Shown here one piece after another: positions 8,925 through 15,780 of a DNA stretch of 64,000 nucleotides. How positions within the stretch are numbered: the first letter of the stretch is position 1; the number at the start of each line of letters is the position of its first letter. The notes under the pieces are model-generated. The model ran no database searches. It worked only from the letters and a program-made list of their open reading frames with translations, and had not been told where the DNA came from. Origin of the DNA: an uncultured Pedosphaera sp. (GTDB lineage Bacteria; Verrucomicrobiota; Verrucomicrobiia; Limisphaerales; Pedosphaeraceae); NCBI GenBank assembly GCA_903918755.1, contig CAIXFN010000093.1:33259-97258 (forward strand). Direction: 5' to 3'. A program made the position numbers and the translations under genes.

Positions 8925-9749
8925 TTAGTCCTTAGTCATCACCCGTTGGATGCTCGTTTCGTTGGCGTGATGCCGCCGGCTTGCTCCGCCGCGTGGATCA
9001 ACAGAAATCACGGGGCTTGGGAAAACCCATTGCCAGGCCCACTCGTGTTCCGCGTTGGGATATTTCTGCGCCAGGGCGAAAGGCAGCATCACCGCTCCGA
9101 GTCCTGCCGCCAAATCCCGCTCGTGCAGCGCGTTCACCCGGATCAACTGGGCCCGCAGGGGCTCGGCCAAGCGCTCCGGCAGCATGGTGACCCGGTCCTT
9201 GAATCCCTTCCCATCCCGTACCACGATTTGCCCCCGCTCGAAATCAACGTCCTTGACGCGGAGGCGCAATCCTTCCATCAGGCGCAGTCCTGTTCCATAG
9301 AGCAACCGGCAAAACAACTGGTACGGGCCCGGCACCGCTGCCAGCACCCGCTGGACTTCGCTCTTGCTCAGCACCACCGGCATGCGGGGAGGGCGGCTGG
9401 CCCGCTCGAAGCCATCCAGCCAGGGCAACTGCACTTTGAGCACCTCGCGGTAAAGAAACAACAGCGCGCACAGGGCTTGGTTCTGGGTCGAGGCGGCGAC
9501 GTTCCGCTGTGCCGCCAAGTGGGTCAAAAAGGCTGTCACTTCGGCTTCCCCCATTTCCCGCGGATGCCGTTTGCCATGGAACAGGATAAACCGCTTGATC
9601 CAGTCCCAATAGGTCTCCTCGGTGCGGAAGGAAAAGCGTTTGAACCGCATCACCTCCCGGCACTGCTCTTGCAGCCGGAGTTTCGGGTTGGGGATAAACC
9701 CCTCGGAAGGACGCTTCAGCCTTTGCGGCTCATCGGATGATGGCAACAT
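8925..9749 (-). pseudogene. intI: integron integrase IntI, truncated at the C-terminus
   Basis: 274 residues against about 320-340 for complete integron integrases. It has the N-terminal SAM-like domain (KRFSFRTEETYWDWIKRFI), the box I arginine in LLYGTGLRLME (R156), and the insertion unique to IntI (about residues 212-262, KYPNAEHEWAWQWVFPS then DPRGGASRRHH). It stops right after ETSIQRVMTKD, so the HxxR box, the following His/Trp and the catalytic Tyr are missing. The relic should not recombine attC sites on its own. Its 5' end faces the array, the usual divergent layout. Confidence 0.9.
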
Positions 9750-9870
9750 GGCCGTGTTTTAACGTTGACGGGGCCGCCGATTCAAGTTTATTCTCGATTG
9801 TGATGAAAAGAAATAGGCTGCAAATCAGCCGAGTTAGGCTGAATCCGATTCAGTCCAATTCTAGTTAGGC
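9750..9870 (+). other. probable attI region
   Basis: The interval between the start of intI and the first cassette contains two GTTAGGC cores, at 9833-9839 and 9864-9870. The second directly precedes the first cassette gene and is the expected insertion point. The array promoter Pc would normally lie here or inside intI; I could not identify one. Confidence 0.6.
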
Positions 9871-9873
9871 ATC

Positions 9874-10251
9874 ATGAACACCTCGACACTCCAATCCGTA
9901 TTTGATGCTTGGCTGGATGACGCATTGAGCCATCCGATTTCGCCGAGCGTTGTGGCATTTAGCTTCAATCTCGCAGAGCCGTGGTGTATCGAGATTGTCG
10001 GCTTGGATAGATACAGCGAGGACGACTCTGACTGGGCGTGCGAGGAGGTTTTCCGACCGGACGTGGAGTCGCTTGATCTTCCTGAGTCCGACGTAGGCGA
10101 AACTTGGGAGGTTGTGTTGGAGGCGGCCAAGCGTTTAGTTGCTGCATATCTCGACCGTCCCAGCGCTGGCAGCGCGATACTGCGACGAGCACAGGCAGTT
10201 GCAGTCGGATTTGTTGACGGTGATTTACACAACGTATGGCCGAGACCATGA
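9874..10251 (+). CDS. cassette 1: hypothetical protein
   Basis: 125 residues, acidic, no signal peptide or membrane segment. It starts three bases after the attI core and ends just before the attC R'' core, the compact layout of a cassette gene. The C-terminal half (VAVGFVDGDLHNVW) and its many Asp/Glu/Trp residues give it the look of small immunity-type proteins, but I do not recognise the family and assign no function. Confidence 0.75.
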   Translation: MNTSTLQSVFDAWLDDALSHPISPSVVAFSFNLAEPWCIEIVGLDRYSEDDSDWACEEVFRPDVESLDLPESDVGETWEVVLEAAKRLVAAYLDRPSAGSAILRRAQAVAVGFVDGDLHNVWPRP

Positions 10252-10252
10252 T

Positions 10253-10360
10253 GCCTAACACAGCGCTGGAGCCAACGCCGGTTACGCCTGGCAGCTTTCG
10301 CTGCGGATTTTTGGTTGGCGGGAGTCACCGGCGGCGTGGCTCAGCTTTTGGTCGTTAGGC
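10253..10360 (+). other. attC site 1 (108 bases)
   Basis: R'' GCCTAAC at 10253-10259 and R' GTTAGGC at 10354-10360 enclose arms that pair (AGCGCTGGAGCCAACGCCGG with the GGCGTGGCTCAGC side). It belongs to the 108-base class with attC 8 and 9. Confidence 0.9.
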
Positions 10361-10373
10361 GGACTCCGCGCAC

Positions 10374-10691
10374 ATGACAAATCCATCACCATTTGTTGAG
10401 CGCAGTTTTGACTTATTGAAGTCGGGCGGCGAGCGAGTGCGATTCACCGTCAGTTATGGGCCAGTTTATCAGCGCGGCGAGGATTTCTTTTGCCCGGTTC
10501 AGTTTGCTGGCTGGGCTAATCCGCCACCAGACATTCAGGGCGGCGACTCATTGGAGGCACTTTTGCACGCCGTCGGGCTTGTCCATGCGATTTTGCGAGA
10601 TTTCATCAAGCATGGCGGCCATGTATTTTATGCAGGCACAGACTGTGATTATCTATTTGAGAGGATTATTGTAGATGAGCCGTCCGCCTAA
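10374..10691 (+). CDS. cassette 2: hypothetical protein
   Basis: 105 residues, soluble. N-terminal SFDLLKSGGERVRFTVSYGPV looks like a beta strand pair, followed by FFCPVQFAGWANPP and a helical LEALLHAVGLVHAILRDFIK. The stop codon lies inside the R'' core of attC 2, so gene and recombination site overlap by a few bases. It resembles small cassette proteins of unknown function. Confidence 0.75.
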   Translation: MTNPSPFVERSFDLLKSGGERVRFTVSYGPVYQRGEDFFCPVQFAGWANPPPDIQGGDSLEALLHAVGLVHAILRDFIKHGGHVFYAGTDCDYLFERIIVDEPSA

Positions 10692-10784
10692 CAAGTCGCC
10701 GGGGCCAACCGCCGTTGGCGCTTGCCGTTCCGCTGTCGCGGTTCACTTCGCAGGTCGGCGGTGGCTCAGCTTTTTTCGTTAGGC
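10686..10784 (+). other. attC site 2 (99 bases)
   Basis: R'' GCCTAAC at 10686-10692 and R' GTTAGGC at 10778-10784. The loop carries GCTTGCCGTTCCGCTGTCGC, which recurs in the attC at 63425. Confidence 0.88.
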
Positions 10785-10788
10785 CGCT

Positions 10789-11145
10789 ATGTCTGCACCG
10801 CTGCCATTCAAGGTTTCACCTGAAGCAGAGGAACGGCTCTTGCGGGCGGCCACGTTACCCGACATGCAACCTGGCATTTCCTACACGCTTGCTTACGACG
10901 TTCACAGTCGAGAAGGTGAACTGACCGAAGAATATCGAGGTGAGCATTACTCGATTGGCTACGATACACGCGAAGCTTGGCGCACAGGTCATATGGCTAC
11001 GCAGGTCCAGATTGCGGGACATGAGTTCTGGATCACATCTTCCACACTCGATACACTCAGAGGCAGGACTTTGTCGGTGATTCGGCGCGATGTCGGACGA
11101 GGAAAACATGCAGGCACATTTCGAGATATTCTGGTCGCGGCCTAA
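10789..11145 (+). CDS. cassette 3: hypothetical protein
   Basis: 118 residues, soluble, no recognised motif. The region YTLAYDVHSREGELTEEYRGEHYSIGYD followed by HEFWITSSTLDTLRGRTLSVIRRDVG suggests a small beta-rich fold. It begins four bases after the preceding attC core and its stop lies in the next R'' core. Confidence 0.75.
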   Translation: MSAPLPFKVSPEAEERLLRAATLPDMQPGISYTLAYDVHSREGELTEEYRGEHYSIGYDTREAWRTGHMATQVQIAGHEFWITSSTLDTLRGRTLSVIRRDVGRGKHAGTFRDILVAA

Positions 11146-11238
11146 CAAATCGCTGCAGCCAACGCCGGTGGGCGTTGTCAGTTCCGCTGACGCGGGCCAC
11201 GTCCTTGATCCGGCGTGGCTGAGCTTTTGTCGTTAGGC
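11140..11238 (+). other. attC site 3 (99 bases)
   Basis: R'' GCCTAAC at 11140-11146 and R' GTTAGGC at 11232-11238, same length class as attC 2. Confidence 0.88.
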
Positions 11239-11248
11239 GTAGAGCGCT

Positions 11249-11659
11249 ATGAGCATTCCGGACATCCTGTTGCAGTGCGTGCTTCCTCTCCTGCTTTATT
11301 CAGGTGCAGTTGTGCCACTGAGCGTGGCGCTGCTATTCCGCGCGAGTTCAGACGAGCGCCATCGGAGACACCGGCGACTCCTCATCATTCTGTTTTGGGT
11401 GCAGGCGGCGTCGTTTTTGCCAGTCATCGTGGCGCTTCTACTTCGTATCCCTCACGCGATTCACGGCCTTATCTGGCCAGCTTTGATCGGGGCCGTTCTC
11501 TTTCTGTGGGGTTTGTTCCATTTGGTGAGCGAGTGCGTCCAGTTCCTGAGGCCCAAGGATATCGCGCCGTTTGCCGAACCAAACGGTCCCGCGAACGGGA
11601 GCCAGCCGATTCGCTCAGAGACAAATCGAACGTCATCGGCGGCTGGCTCCCGTCGCTGA
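11249..11659 (+). CDS. cassette 4: small membrane protein
   Basis: 136 residues with three predicted membrane segments (about residues 5-27, 41-66 and 73-94; for example LLIILFWVQAASFLPVIVALL) separated by a basic loop RASSDERHRRHRR. The frame continues through most of attC 4, so the last 27 or so residues (NGSQPIRSETNRTSSAAGSRR) are encoded by the recombination site. Function unknown. Confidence 0.7.
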   Translation: MSIPDILLQCVLPLLLYSGAVVPLSVALLFRASSDERHRRHRRLLIILFWVQAASFLPVIVALLLRIPHAIHGLIWPALIGAVLFLWGLFHLVSECVQFLRPKDIAPFAEPNGPANGSQPIRSETNRTSSAAGSRR

Positions 11660-11673
11660 CCTTTGCGTTAGGC
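11573..11673 (+). other. attC site 4 (101 bases), variant R''
   Basis: R'' is GCCGAAC (11573-11579), one base off the common GCCTAAC; R' is GTTAGGC (11667-11673). The arms GGGAGCCAGCCGAT and ATCGGCGGCTGGCTCCC pair almost perfectly. Confidence 0.8.
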
Positions 11674-11688
11674 GGCACTACGCGCACC

Positions 11689-12024
11689 ATGCTAACAACC
11701 CCAAATGATTCACGAGACGTTCCGAGGCGCTCTCTGAGATGCTACACGCATCCGATCCTGTGGCTTTTCGTTCTCAACGTCGTTGCCGTCGCGATCATGT
11801 CACCTCGTTTGACCGTGGCAGACATTATCTTCGGGCTGCTGCTGCCATTGGGATTCTTGTGGATGCTTTCAGGCGCGTTGCGAGTTGGGACTATGAGCAC
11901 TAATCACGGCATCCTCAGCCGTTCCGAGCGGCCGATTTCATTTCGTGTCGCTGTCACGCTCATTGCGCTGGCTTATGCCGCTACGAGTGCCGCACCTTTT
12001 TACACATGGACCACCAGCAAATGA
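11689..12024 (+). CDS. cassette 5: small membrane protein
   Basis: 111 residues from the ATG at 11689, the first start after the attC 4 core; the open frame extends further upstream across cassette 4 but that part is noise. Three hydrophobic helices are visible (HPILWLFVLNVVAVAIM, DIIFGLLLPLGFLWML and VAVTLIALAYAATSAAPF). No known family is apparent. Confidence 0.7.
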   Translation: MLTTPNDSRDVPRRSLRCYTHPILWLFVLNVVAVAIMSPRLTVADIIFGLLLPLGFLWMLSGALRVGTMSTNHGILSRSERPISFRVAVTLIALAYAATSAAPFYTWTTSK

Positions 12025-12034
12025 AACCCGTGCC

Positions 12035-12127
12035 GCCTAACCATACGCTGCAGCGAACCCGGCCATCGCGTCACTGTTCCGATCGTAGCGTCTCGTGGGC
12101 CGGGTCGCTGAGCTTTTGTCGTTAGGC
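12035..12127 (+). other. attC site 5 (93 bases)
   Basis: R'' GCCTAAC at 12035-12041, R' GTTAGGC at 12121-12127. It belongs to the 93-base class with attC 6, 7 and 10 (CCATACGCTGCAGCGAAC arm). Confidence 0.88.
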
Positions 12128-12138
12128 GGCTCACTCCC

Positions 12139-12465
12139 ATGAGGGGCTTTATTCTTCTTCTATTTGTGGCTGTGGTTCTTCTTGTTGTTGGTTGTCGCAC
12201 CCACAGCAAGCGGACTGTGGATCAGTTTGCGTTCTTGCAGATTGGTATGCCCATGACAGTCGTGAGCAATCGGGTGGGGATGCCTGATCTACCTTACCGA
12301 GGCCAGATACGATGGCGCTATAGCTTGGCAGACGGCTCTGAGCTGGTCATAATTGCGGAAGCCGAAAAAGAACCCTACACGTTTGAAACGTGGCGAGTCG
12401 TCTGCTTTGGTCAGGAACGCGGCGACAAGTGGCTGTGGGCAAAGCCACCCGAGGCGCTAAAATGA
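12139..12465 (+). CDS. cassette 6: lipoprotein, SmpA/OmlA-like
   Basis: 108 residues. The N-terminus has a lipoprotein signal, FILLLFVAVVLLVVGC, with the lipid-anchored Cys at residue 19. The mature part FLQIGMPMTVVSNRVGMPD resembles the GMs.xeV...G.P motif of the SmpA/OmlA (BamE-like) fold seen in many small lipoproteins. Likely exported and membrane-anchored; role unknown. Confidence 0.75.
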   Translation: MRGFILLLFVAVVLLVVGCRTHSKRTVDQFAFLQIGMPMTVVSNRVGMPDLPYRGQIRWRYSLADGSELVIIAEAEKEPYTFETWRVVCFGQERGDKWLWAKPPEALK

Positions 12466-12472
12466 TGAAGCC

Positions 12473-12565
12473 GCCTAACCATGCGCTGCAGCGAACAGCC
12501 GGATCGCGTCCGGGTTGGCAATCGGAGCGGTTTGCCCGGCTGTCGCTGAGCTTGGGTCGTTCGAC
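12473..12565 (+). other. attC site 6 (93 bases) with a GTTCGAC junction core
   Basis: R'' is GCCTAAC (12473-12479), but the R' core at 12559-12565 is GTTCGAC instead of GTTAGGC. That core belongs to cassette 7 and matches the GTCGAAC R'' at that cassette's other end. Confidence 0.82.
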
Positions 12566-12575
12566 GACAATCTGA

Positions 12576-12908
12576 ATGAGCACCGCTTCCCGAGAACTAT
12601 GGTTTGGAGTTCGGGCGGTTTATCTTTTCGGGAAGAAGAAGGATGGCACGAACATTTTCGAGGAACGCATTGTTGTCTTTTCGGGCAGCACAGCAGACGA
12701 GGCGCTTGGCAAAGCAGAGCAGGAGGCCGATGCTTACGCGAGGCAGCATCAGATGCTGAGGCACTCAACTCTGGAAGCCTACGAGCAAGACGGTGACCCG
12801 CTAATTGATGGCTACGAGGTATGGTCCGAGCTTTTTGAGTCTCCGGAGGATTTGCAGTCATTCGTCGCCTCTAAGTACGAGCGCTATGATTACCATCGAG
12901 ACAAGTGA
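12576..12908 (+). CDS. cassette 7: DUF4288-like protein
   Basis: 110 residues. WFGVRAVYLF, then FEERIVVFSGSTADEALGKAEQEADAYA, and later GYEVWSELFESPEDLQSFVASKYE match the pattern of DUF4288 proteins, a small soluble family of unknown function often linked to polymorphic-toxin immunity. The cassette is bounded by GTTCGAC/GTCGAAC cores unlike its neighbours, so it probably came from a different source. The family call is by eye. Confidence 0.7.
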   Translation: MSTASRELWFGVRAVYLFGKKKDGTNIFEERIVVFSGSTADEALGKAEQEADAYARQHQMLRHSTLEAYEQDGDPLIDGYEVWSELFESPEDLQSFVASKYERYDYHRDK

Positions 12909-12909
12909 A

Positions 12910-13002
12910 GTCGAACAAACCGGCTGCACCGAACGCCGGGATCGCGTCTCAGTTAACAATCGGAGATCATTGGTCCGGCGTCGGTGATCCGGAGCGTTAG
13001 GC
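12910..13002 (+). other. attC site 7 (93 bases) with GTCGAAC R''
   Basis: R'' GTCGAAC at 12910-12916 is the exact complement of the GTTCGAC core at 12559. R' at 12996-13002 is the common GTTAGGC, contributed by cassette 8. Confidence 0.82.
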
Positions 13003-13017
13003 AGACTCGCGTGATTT

Positions 13018-13401
13018 ATGATTCCGAGCTTCACAGGCAAGGCAGAGGTTGAGTTTCCCAGATTCGCCCGTGATTGGTTTCGTCAGCTTTCTCGCGGCGA
13101 GTTTCGTGAGGCAGTTTTGCAGCTCGACGAGCCGAACAGTTACGGCATTCGATGGAGCGAGCAGCAGGTTCGCGATGCGTTGCGTGATTATGCTCGTTCG
13201 GATTCAGTTCGCGTCACCGACCCGGATTTGATTAGCTCGGACGCGCATTCGAGTTTGGTTTCGTTCAAGGATGGTCGAGGTTATTCCTTTGACCATGATT
13301 TTCCGCTGGACGGTCGTTGGAGTGATTTGACAGCGCAGTTCGAGTTTTCACGCCGTCCAGAAGGTTATGCCGTCGTGTTGCACGACATTCATGTTTTATG
13401 A
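13018..13401 (+). CDS. cassette 8: hypothetical protein
   Basis: 127 residues, soluble. It opens EVEFPRFARDWFRQLSRGEFREAVLQLD with a helical N-terminal half, followed by a beta-rich part (SLVSFKDGRGYSFDHDFPLDG and FSRRPEGYAVVLHDIHV). This order recalls SnoaL/NTF2-like small domains, though I cannot confirm it. It sits fully between two attC sites. Confidence 0.72.
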   Translation: MIPSFTGKAEVEFPRFARDWFRQLSRGEFREAVLQLDEPNSYGIRWSEQQVRDALRDYARSDSVRVTDPDLISSDAHSSLVSFKDGRGYSFDHDFPLDGRWSDLTAQFEFSRRPEGYAVVLHDIHVL

Positions 13402-13408
13402 GCCGTCT

Positions 13409-13516
13409 GCCTAACACAGCGCTGCAGCCAACGCCGATTACACCGGTCTGTTTACGCTGCGGGTTTCGGGTTGGCGGGAGTCACCGGCGGCGTGGCTCAG
13501 CTTTTGGTCGTTAGGC
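13409..13516 (+). other. attC site 8 (108 bases)
   Basis: R'' GCCTAAC at 13409-13415 and R' GTTAGGC at 13510-13516. Nearly identical to attC 1 and 9. Confidence 0.9.
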
Positions 13517-13527
13517 CACTTCGCACC

Positions 13528-13965
13528 ATGAAAACACTCATCGTTTTATTACTGTCGTGCGCGTCTCTTTTTGCCGGAGAGACGCTCATCCCACTCGCGT
13601 CCGGCCAGACGAATATGGTTTCCTACGGGCTTTCTTGCGTCGTCAGCGATTGGAGCGACGCCACAAATGCACCAGCCGGTAGCAGTTTGGTTCTGACCCT
13701 CCGCAATACTGGCGCGAAGTGGCTTGATATGGAGAGCGTCACTACAGATGATTTTAGCCTTCGAGACGCGAACGGACAGAACATGAAGGTTTATCTTTGG
13801 ACACCAGCACCGCGAGGCATGGGTTTTGGTGATGATACCATCATCCATCTTGCAGTTGATCACGCTGGAGGCGCACCACAGCCTTGGACGTTGCATTTTC
13901 GCTCCAAGAAGGCGCTCATTCCTGTCGAATTGACGATTCTCAACATTAAGCCGCGCAAGCATTAG
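13528..13965 (+). CDS. cassette 9: secreted hypothetical protein
   Basis: 145 residues starting MKTLIVLLLSCASLFAGETL, a clean Sec signal peptide of about 16 residues. The mature protein has immunoglobulin-like beta strands (SSLVLTLRNTGAKWLDMESV; DDFSLRDANGQNMKVYLW; PWTLHFRSKKALIPVELTIL). The ATG at 13528 follows the attC 8 core by 11 bases; the upstream in-frame extension lies in attC. Function unknown, envelope location likely. Confidence 0.75.
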   Translation: MKTLIVLLLSCASLFAGETLIPLASGQTNMVSYGLSCVVSDWSDATNAPAGSSLVLTLRNTGAKWLDMESVTTDDFSLRDANGQNMKVYLWTPAPRGMGFGDDTIIHLAVDHAGGAPQPWTLHFRSKKALIPVELTILNIKPRKH

Positions 13966-13979
13966 ATTATGAGCCAGTG

Positions 13980-14087
13980 GCCTAACACAGCGCTGGAGCC
14001 AACGCCGGTTACGCCGGTCAGTTTGCGCTGCGGGTTTTTGGTTGGCGCAAGTCACCGGCGGGGTGGCTCAGCTCTTGGCCGTTAGGC
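13980..14087 (+). other. attC site 9 (108 bases)
   Basis: R'' GCCTAAC at 13980-13986 and R' GTTAGGC at 14081-14087. Confidence 0.9.
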
Positions 14088-14090
14088 GTC

Positions 14091-14498
14091 ATGAAGCGCA
14101 TCGTCAGAGTCACGGTTTGGGGAGCAGTCAGTTTGGCAGCTCTCTACACTTTGCTCGCCGTCACGGTTGGCGTGAGCTTTTATCGTCCAGTCCCGCTCGA
14201 CAACGACCCGCTCACCAATTCCATTGCCATCACGTCTGTGTCCAGCAATCGGCTTACTTTGGCTGACGGCAGAGTGCTCGTGATGTTGGGCCATGAGCGA
14301 GAGCGTTTGAGTCAGGACATGCGCGACTCCGGAAGTCGGATCGAGTTGGACTCTGATGGCTCACGCTTCGCCAGCGTTTACGTGAAGAGGAAGAGATTCA
14401 TTTGTGGGACGGGCGCGCCGGCTGTTTTCATTCCGCTGCTGCGCAGCGAGTATTCAGCGTATTACCGTCATCCACTTGGCCTGGGGGAGTTCCAATGA
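14091..14498 (+). CDS. cassette 10: membrane-anchored hypothetical protein
   Basis: 135 residues. One N-terminal membrane segment or uncleaved signal (VTVWGAVSLAALYTLLAVTVGVSFY, residues about 8-32), then an external domain with TSVSSNRLTLADGRVLVMLG and two Cys-free beta stretches. It starts three bases after the attC 9 core. No family recognised. Confidence 0.72.
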   Translation: MKRIVRVTVWGAVSLAALYTLLAVTVGVSFYRPVPLDNDPLTNSIAITSVSSNRLTLADGRVLVMLGHERERLSQDMRDSGSRIELDSDGSRFASVYVKRKRFICGTGAPAVFIPLLRSEYSAYYRHPLGLGEFQ

Positions 14499-14499
14499 C

Positions 14500-14592
14500 G
14501 CCTAACCATGCGCTGCAGCGAACGGCGGCGGGCCGTCGCGGTTGCAATCGGCGCGCCTCGTGGCCGCCGTCGCTGAGCTTCTTTCGTTAGGC
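14500..14592 (+). other. attC site 10 (93 bases)
   Basis: R'' GCCTAAC at 14500-14506 and R' GTTAGGC at 14586-14592. Confidence 0.88.
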
Positions 14593-14614
14593 CACATTCG
14601 CAGCACAGCATTTT

Positions 14615-15139
14615 ATGGCACGATTATCATACGAAGATTCATGTCGGTCGCTCCAGAGTCAGCAGATTATTGACCCCGGCGATATTCCACCATTGCCGCA
14701 GCGTCCGCCACGTCACGATGATGAGGTGCTCGGCGTCAGCTTTTTTCGCACGATGCTTGCCGATTCCACACTTGAGCATTTGACTTTGCCACGCACACTC
14801 TTTGGCCGCTCCGAGATTCGCGCCACTTCATTTCAGGACACCGACCTTTCCGAGTCCACCGCGAATTGGAACGATTTCATTGATGTGGATTTTAGCACCG
14901 CCGACCTTTCGCGCTCCGATTTTCGTGCGTGCATTTTGCAGAGCGTTCGGTTTCGTGGAGCCAAGCTTGCAGACGTAGATTTCCGCCATTGCGGTTTCAC
15001 CGCTTGCGACTTTTCTGGCGCAGACCTCACCGACGCCAAGATCACCCGAAAGGCAGGCGCATCGCTTCAGCTTTCATCCGAGCAGCAGCGAGTTATTGAT
15101 TGGCAGGCAGACGATGGCGAGGAGCCGGAAGGCGGTTAG
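14615..15139 (+). CDS. cassette 11: pentapeptide-repeat-like protein
   Basis: 174 residues, the largest cassette product. From about residue 50 it shows pentapeptide-type A(D/N)LxX repeats: TSFQDTDLSEST, DFSTADLSRSDFRAC, VRFRGAKLADVDFRHC, CDFSGADLTDAKI. Such repeats form a right-handed quadrilateral beta helix. The N-terminal 45 residues are unrelated. The molecular target of such proteins varies and cannot be read here. Confidence 0.82.
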   Translation: MARLSYEDSCRSLQSQQIIDPGDIPPLPQRPPRHDDEVLGVSFFRTMLADSTLEHLTLPRTLFGRSEIRATSFQDTDLSESTANWNDFIDVDFSTADLSRSDFRACILQSVRFRGAKLADVDFRHCGFTACDFSGADLTDAKITRKAGASLQLSSEQQRVIDWQADDGEEPEGG

Positions 15140-15153
15140 AGCTATGACCATGT

Positions 15154-15262
15154 GGCCTAACACAGCGCTGCAGCCAACGCCGATTACGCCGGTCAGTTTT
15201 CGATGCGGGTTTCGGGTTGGCGGGAGTCACCGGCGGCGCGGCTCAGCTTGGGGTCGCTAGGC
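15154..15262 (+). other. attC site 11 (109 bases) with GCTAGGC R'
   Basis: R'' GCCTAAC at 15154-15160; R' at 15256-15262 is GCTAGGC, departing from GTTAGGC at the second base, next to the recombination point. The same variant core precedes the cassette at 59960. Confidence 0.8.
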
Positions 15263-15268
15263 CACATC

Positions 15269-15607
15269 GTGAGCGCATATTCCATAAACATCGTTGCTCG
15301 TGGCGAAGAGATTGTTTATGCCGAAGATGGCAAGCGATACTGTTTTGAGAACGGTCTTCGGCGATTAACCGGGGTCATCCAGTCGCTCGACACTCGTTCT
15401 GTTGACCTGGTGGTTTTGGATGCCGACTGCCTCACCGAGGATACAGCCACACAGCTTTTCGGTGGTCCAAATTTCACCATGGGTGGCTGGGGCGAGACGA
15501 TTTGGATTCGCGACGGGCGGGTGGTCGCGCGGGTGCTTGCTCACACCGCGCCGGAGTCGCTGATGGAGCGGTACACCAGGGGACTACTAGATGACAACGC
15601 TGCCTAA
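15269..15607 (+). CDS. cassette 12: hypothetical protein
   Basis: 112 residues from a GTG at 15269, the first start after the attC 11 core. The open frame reaches back to 15203 but only through attC. It is a soluble alpha/beta protein (RSVDLVVLDADCLTEDTATQLF; GWGETIWIRDGRVVARVL). It is followed only by an R''-like GCCTAAT core, then array-external sequence, so it closes the array. Confidence 0.65.
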   Translation: MSAYSINIVARGEEIVYAEDGKRYCFENGLRRLTGVIQSLDTRSVDLVVLDADCLTEDTATQLFGGPNFTMGGWGETIWIRDGRVVARVLAHTAPESLMERYTRGLLDDNAA

Positions 15608-15647
15608 TCGAGGGAACAGAGAAACACAGGACCATTTTCGGCTCCAT

Positions 15648-15688
15648 CATGTTCAATCCTGTAAATCCTGTCTCAATTCCGGAGTTCA
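15648..15688 (+). repeat. dispersed ATCCTGT repeat, copy 2
   Basis: CATGTTCAATCCTGTAAATC-type sequence followed by TCTCAATTCCGGAGTTC. It lies directly after the end of the integron array and before the S9 peptidase gene. Confidence 0.7.
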
Positions 15689-15780
15689 CTTCGTTGGAAT
15701 GGTTTGACAGTCACCTGAATCGTCGTGACCATCCGTAACCAGTTTTGAACACCAAACCCTGGATAACCGCCCTAAAATCC

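Larger units (their letters stand above)
8925..15608. mobile_element. chromosomal integron: truncated intI plus a twelve-cassette array
   Basis: A minus-strand integrase relic lies beside a plus-strand array of twelve small single-gene cassettes. Between the genes are eleven complete attC sites with GCCTAAC-type R'' and GTTAGGC-type R' cores. Their lengths fall into classes of 93, 99-101 and 108-109 bases and their arms are very alike. This homogeneity is typical of sedentary chromosomal integrons. The cassettes are hypothetical, lipoprotein, membrane or DUF proteins with no resistance gene. The array ends at a lone R''-like GCCTAAT at 15602. Confidence 0.9.
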
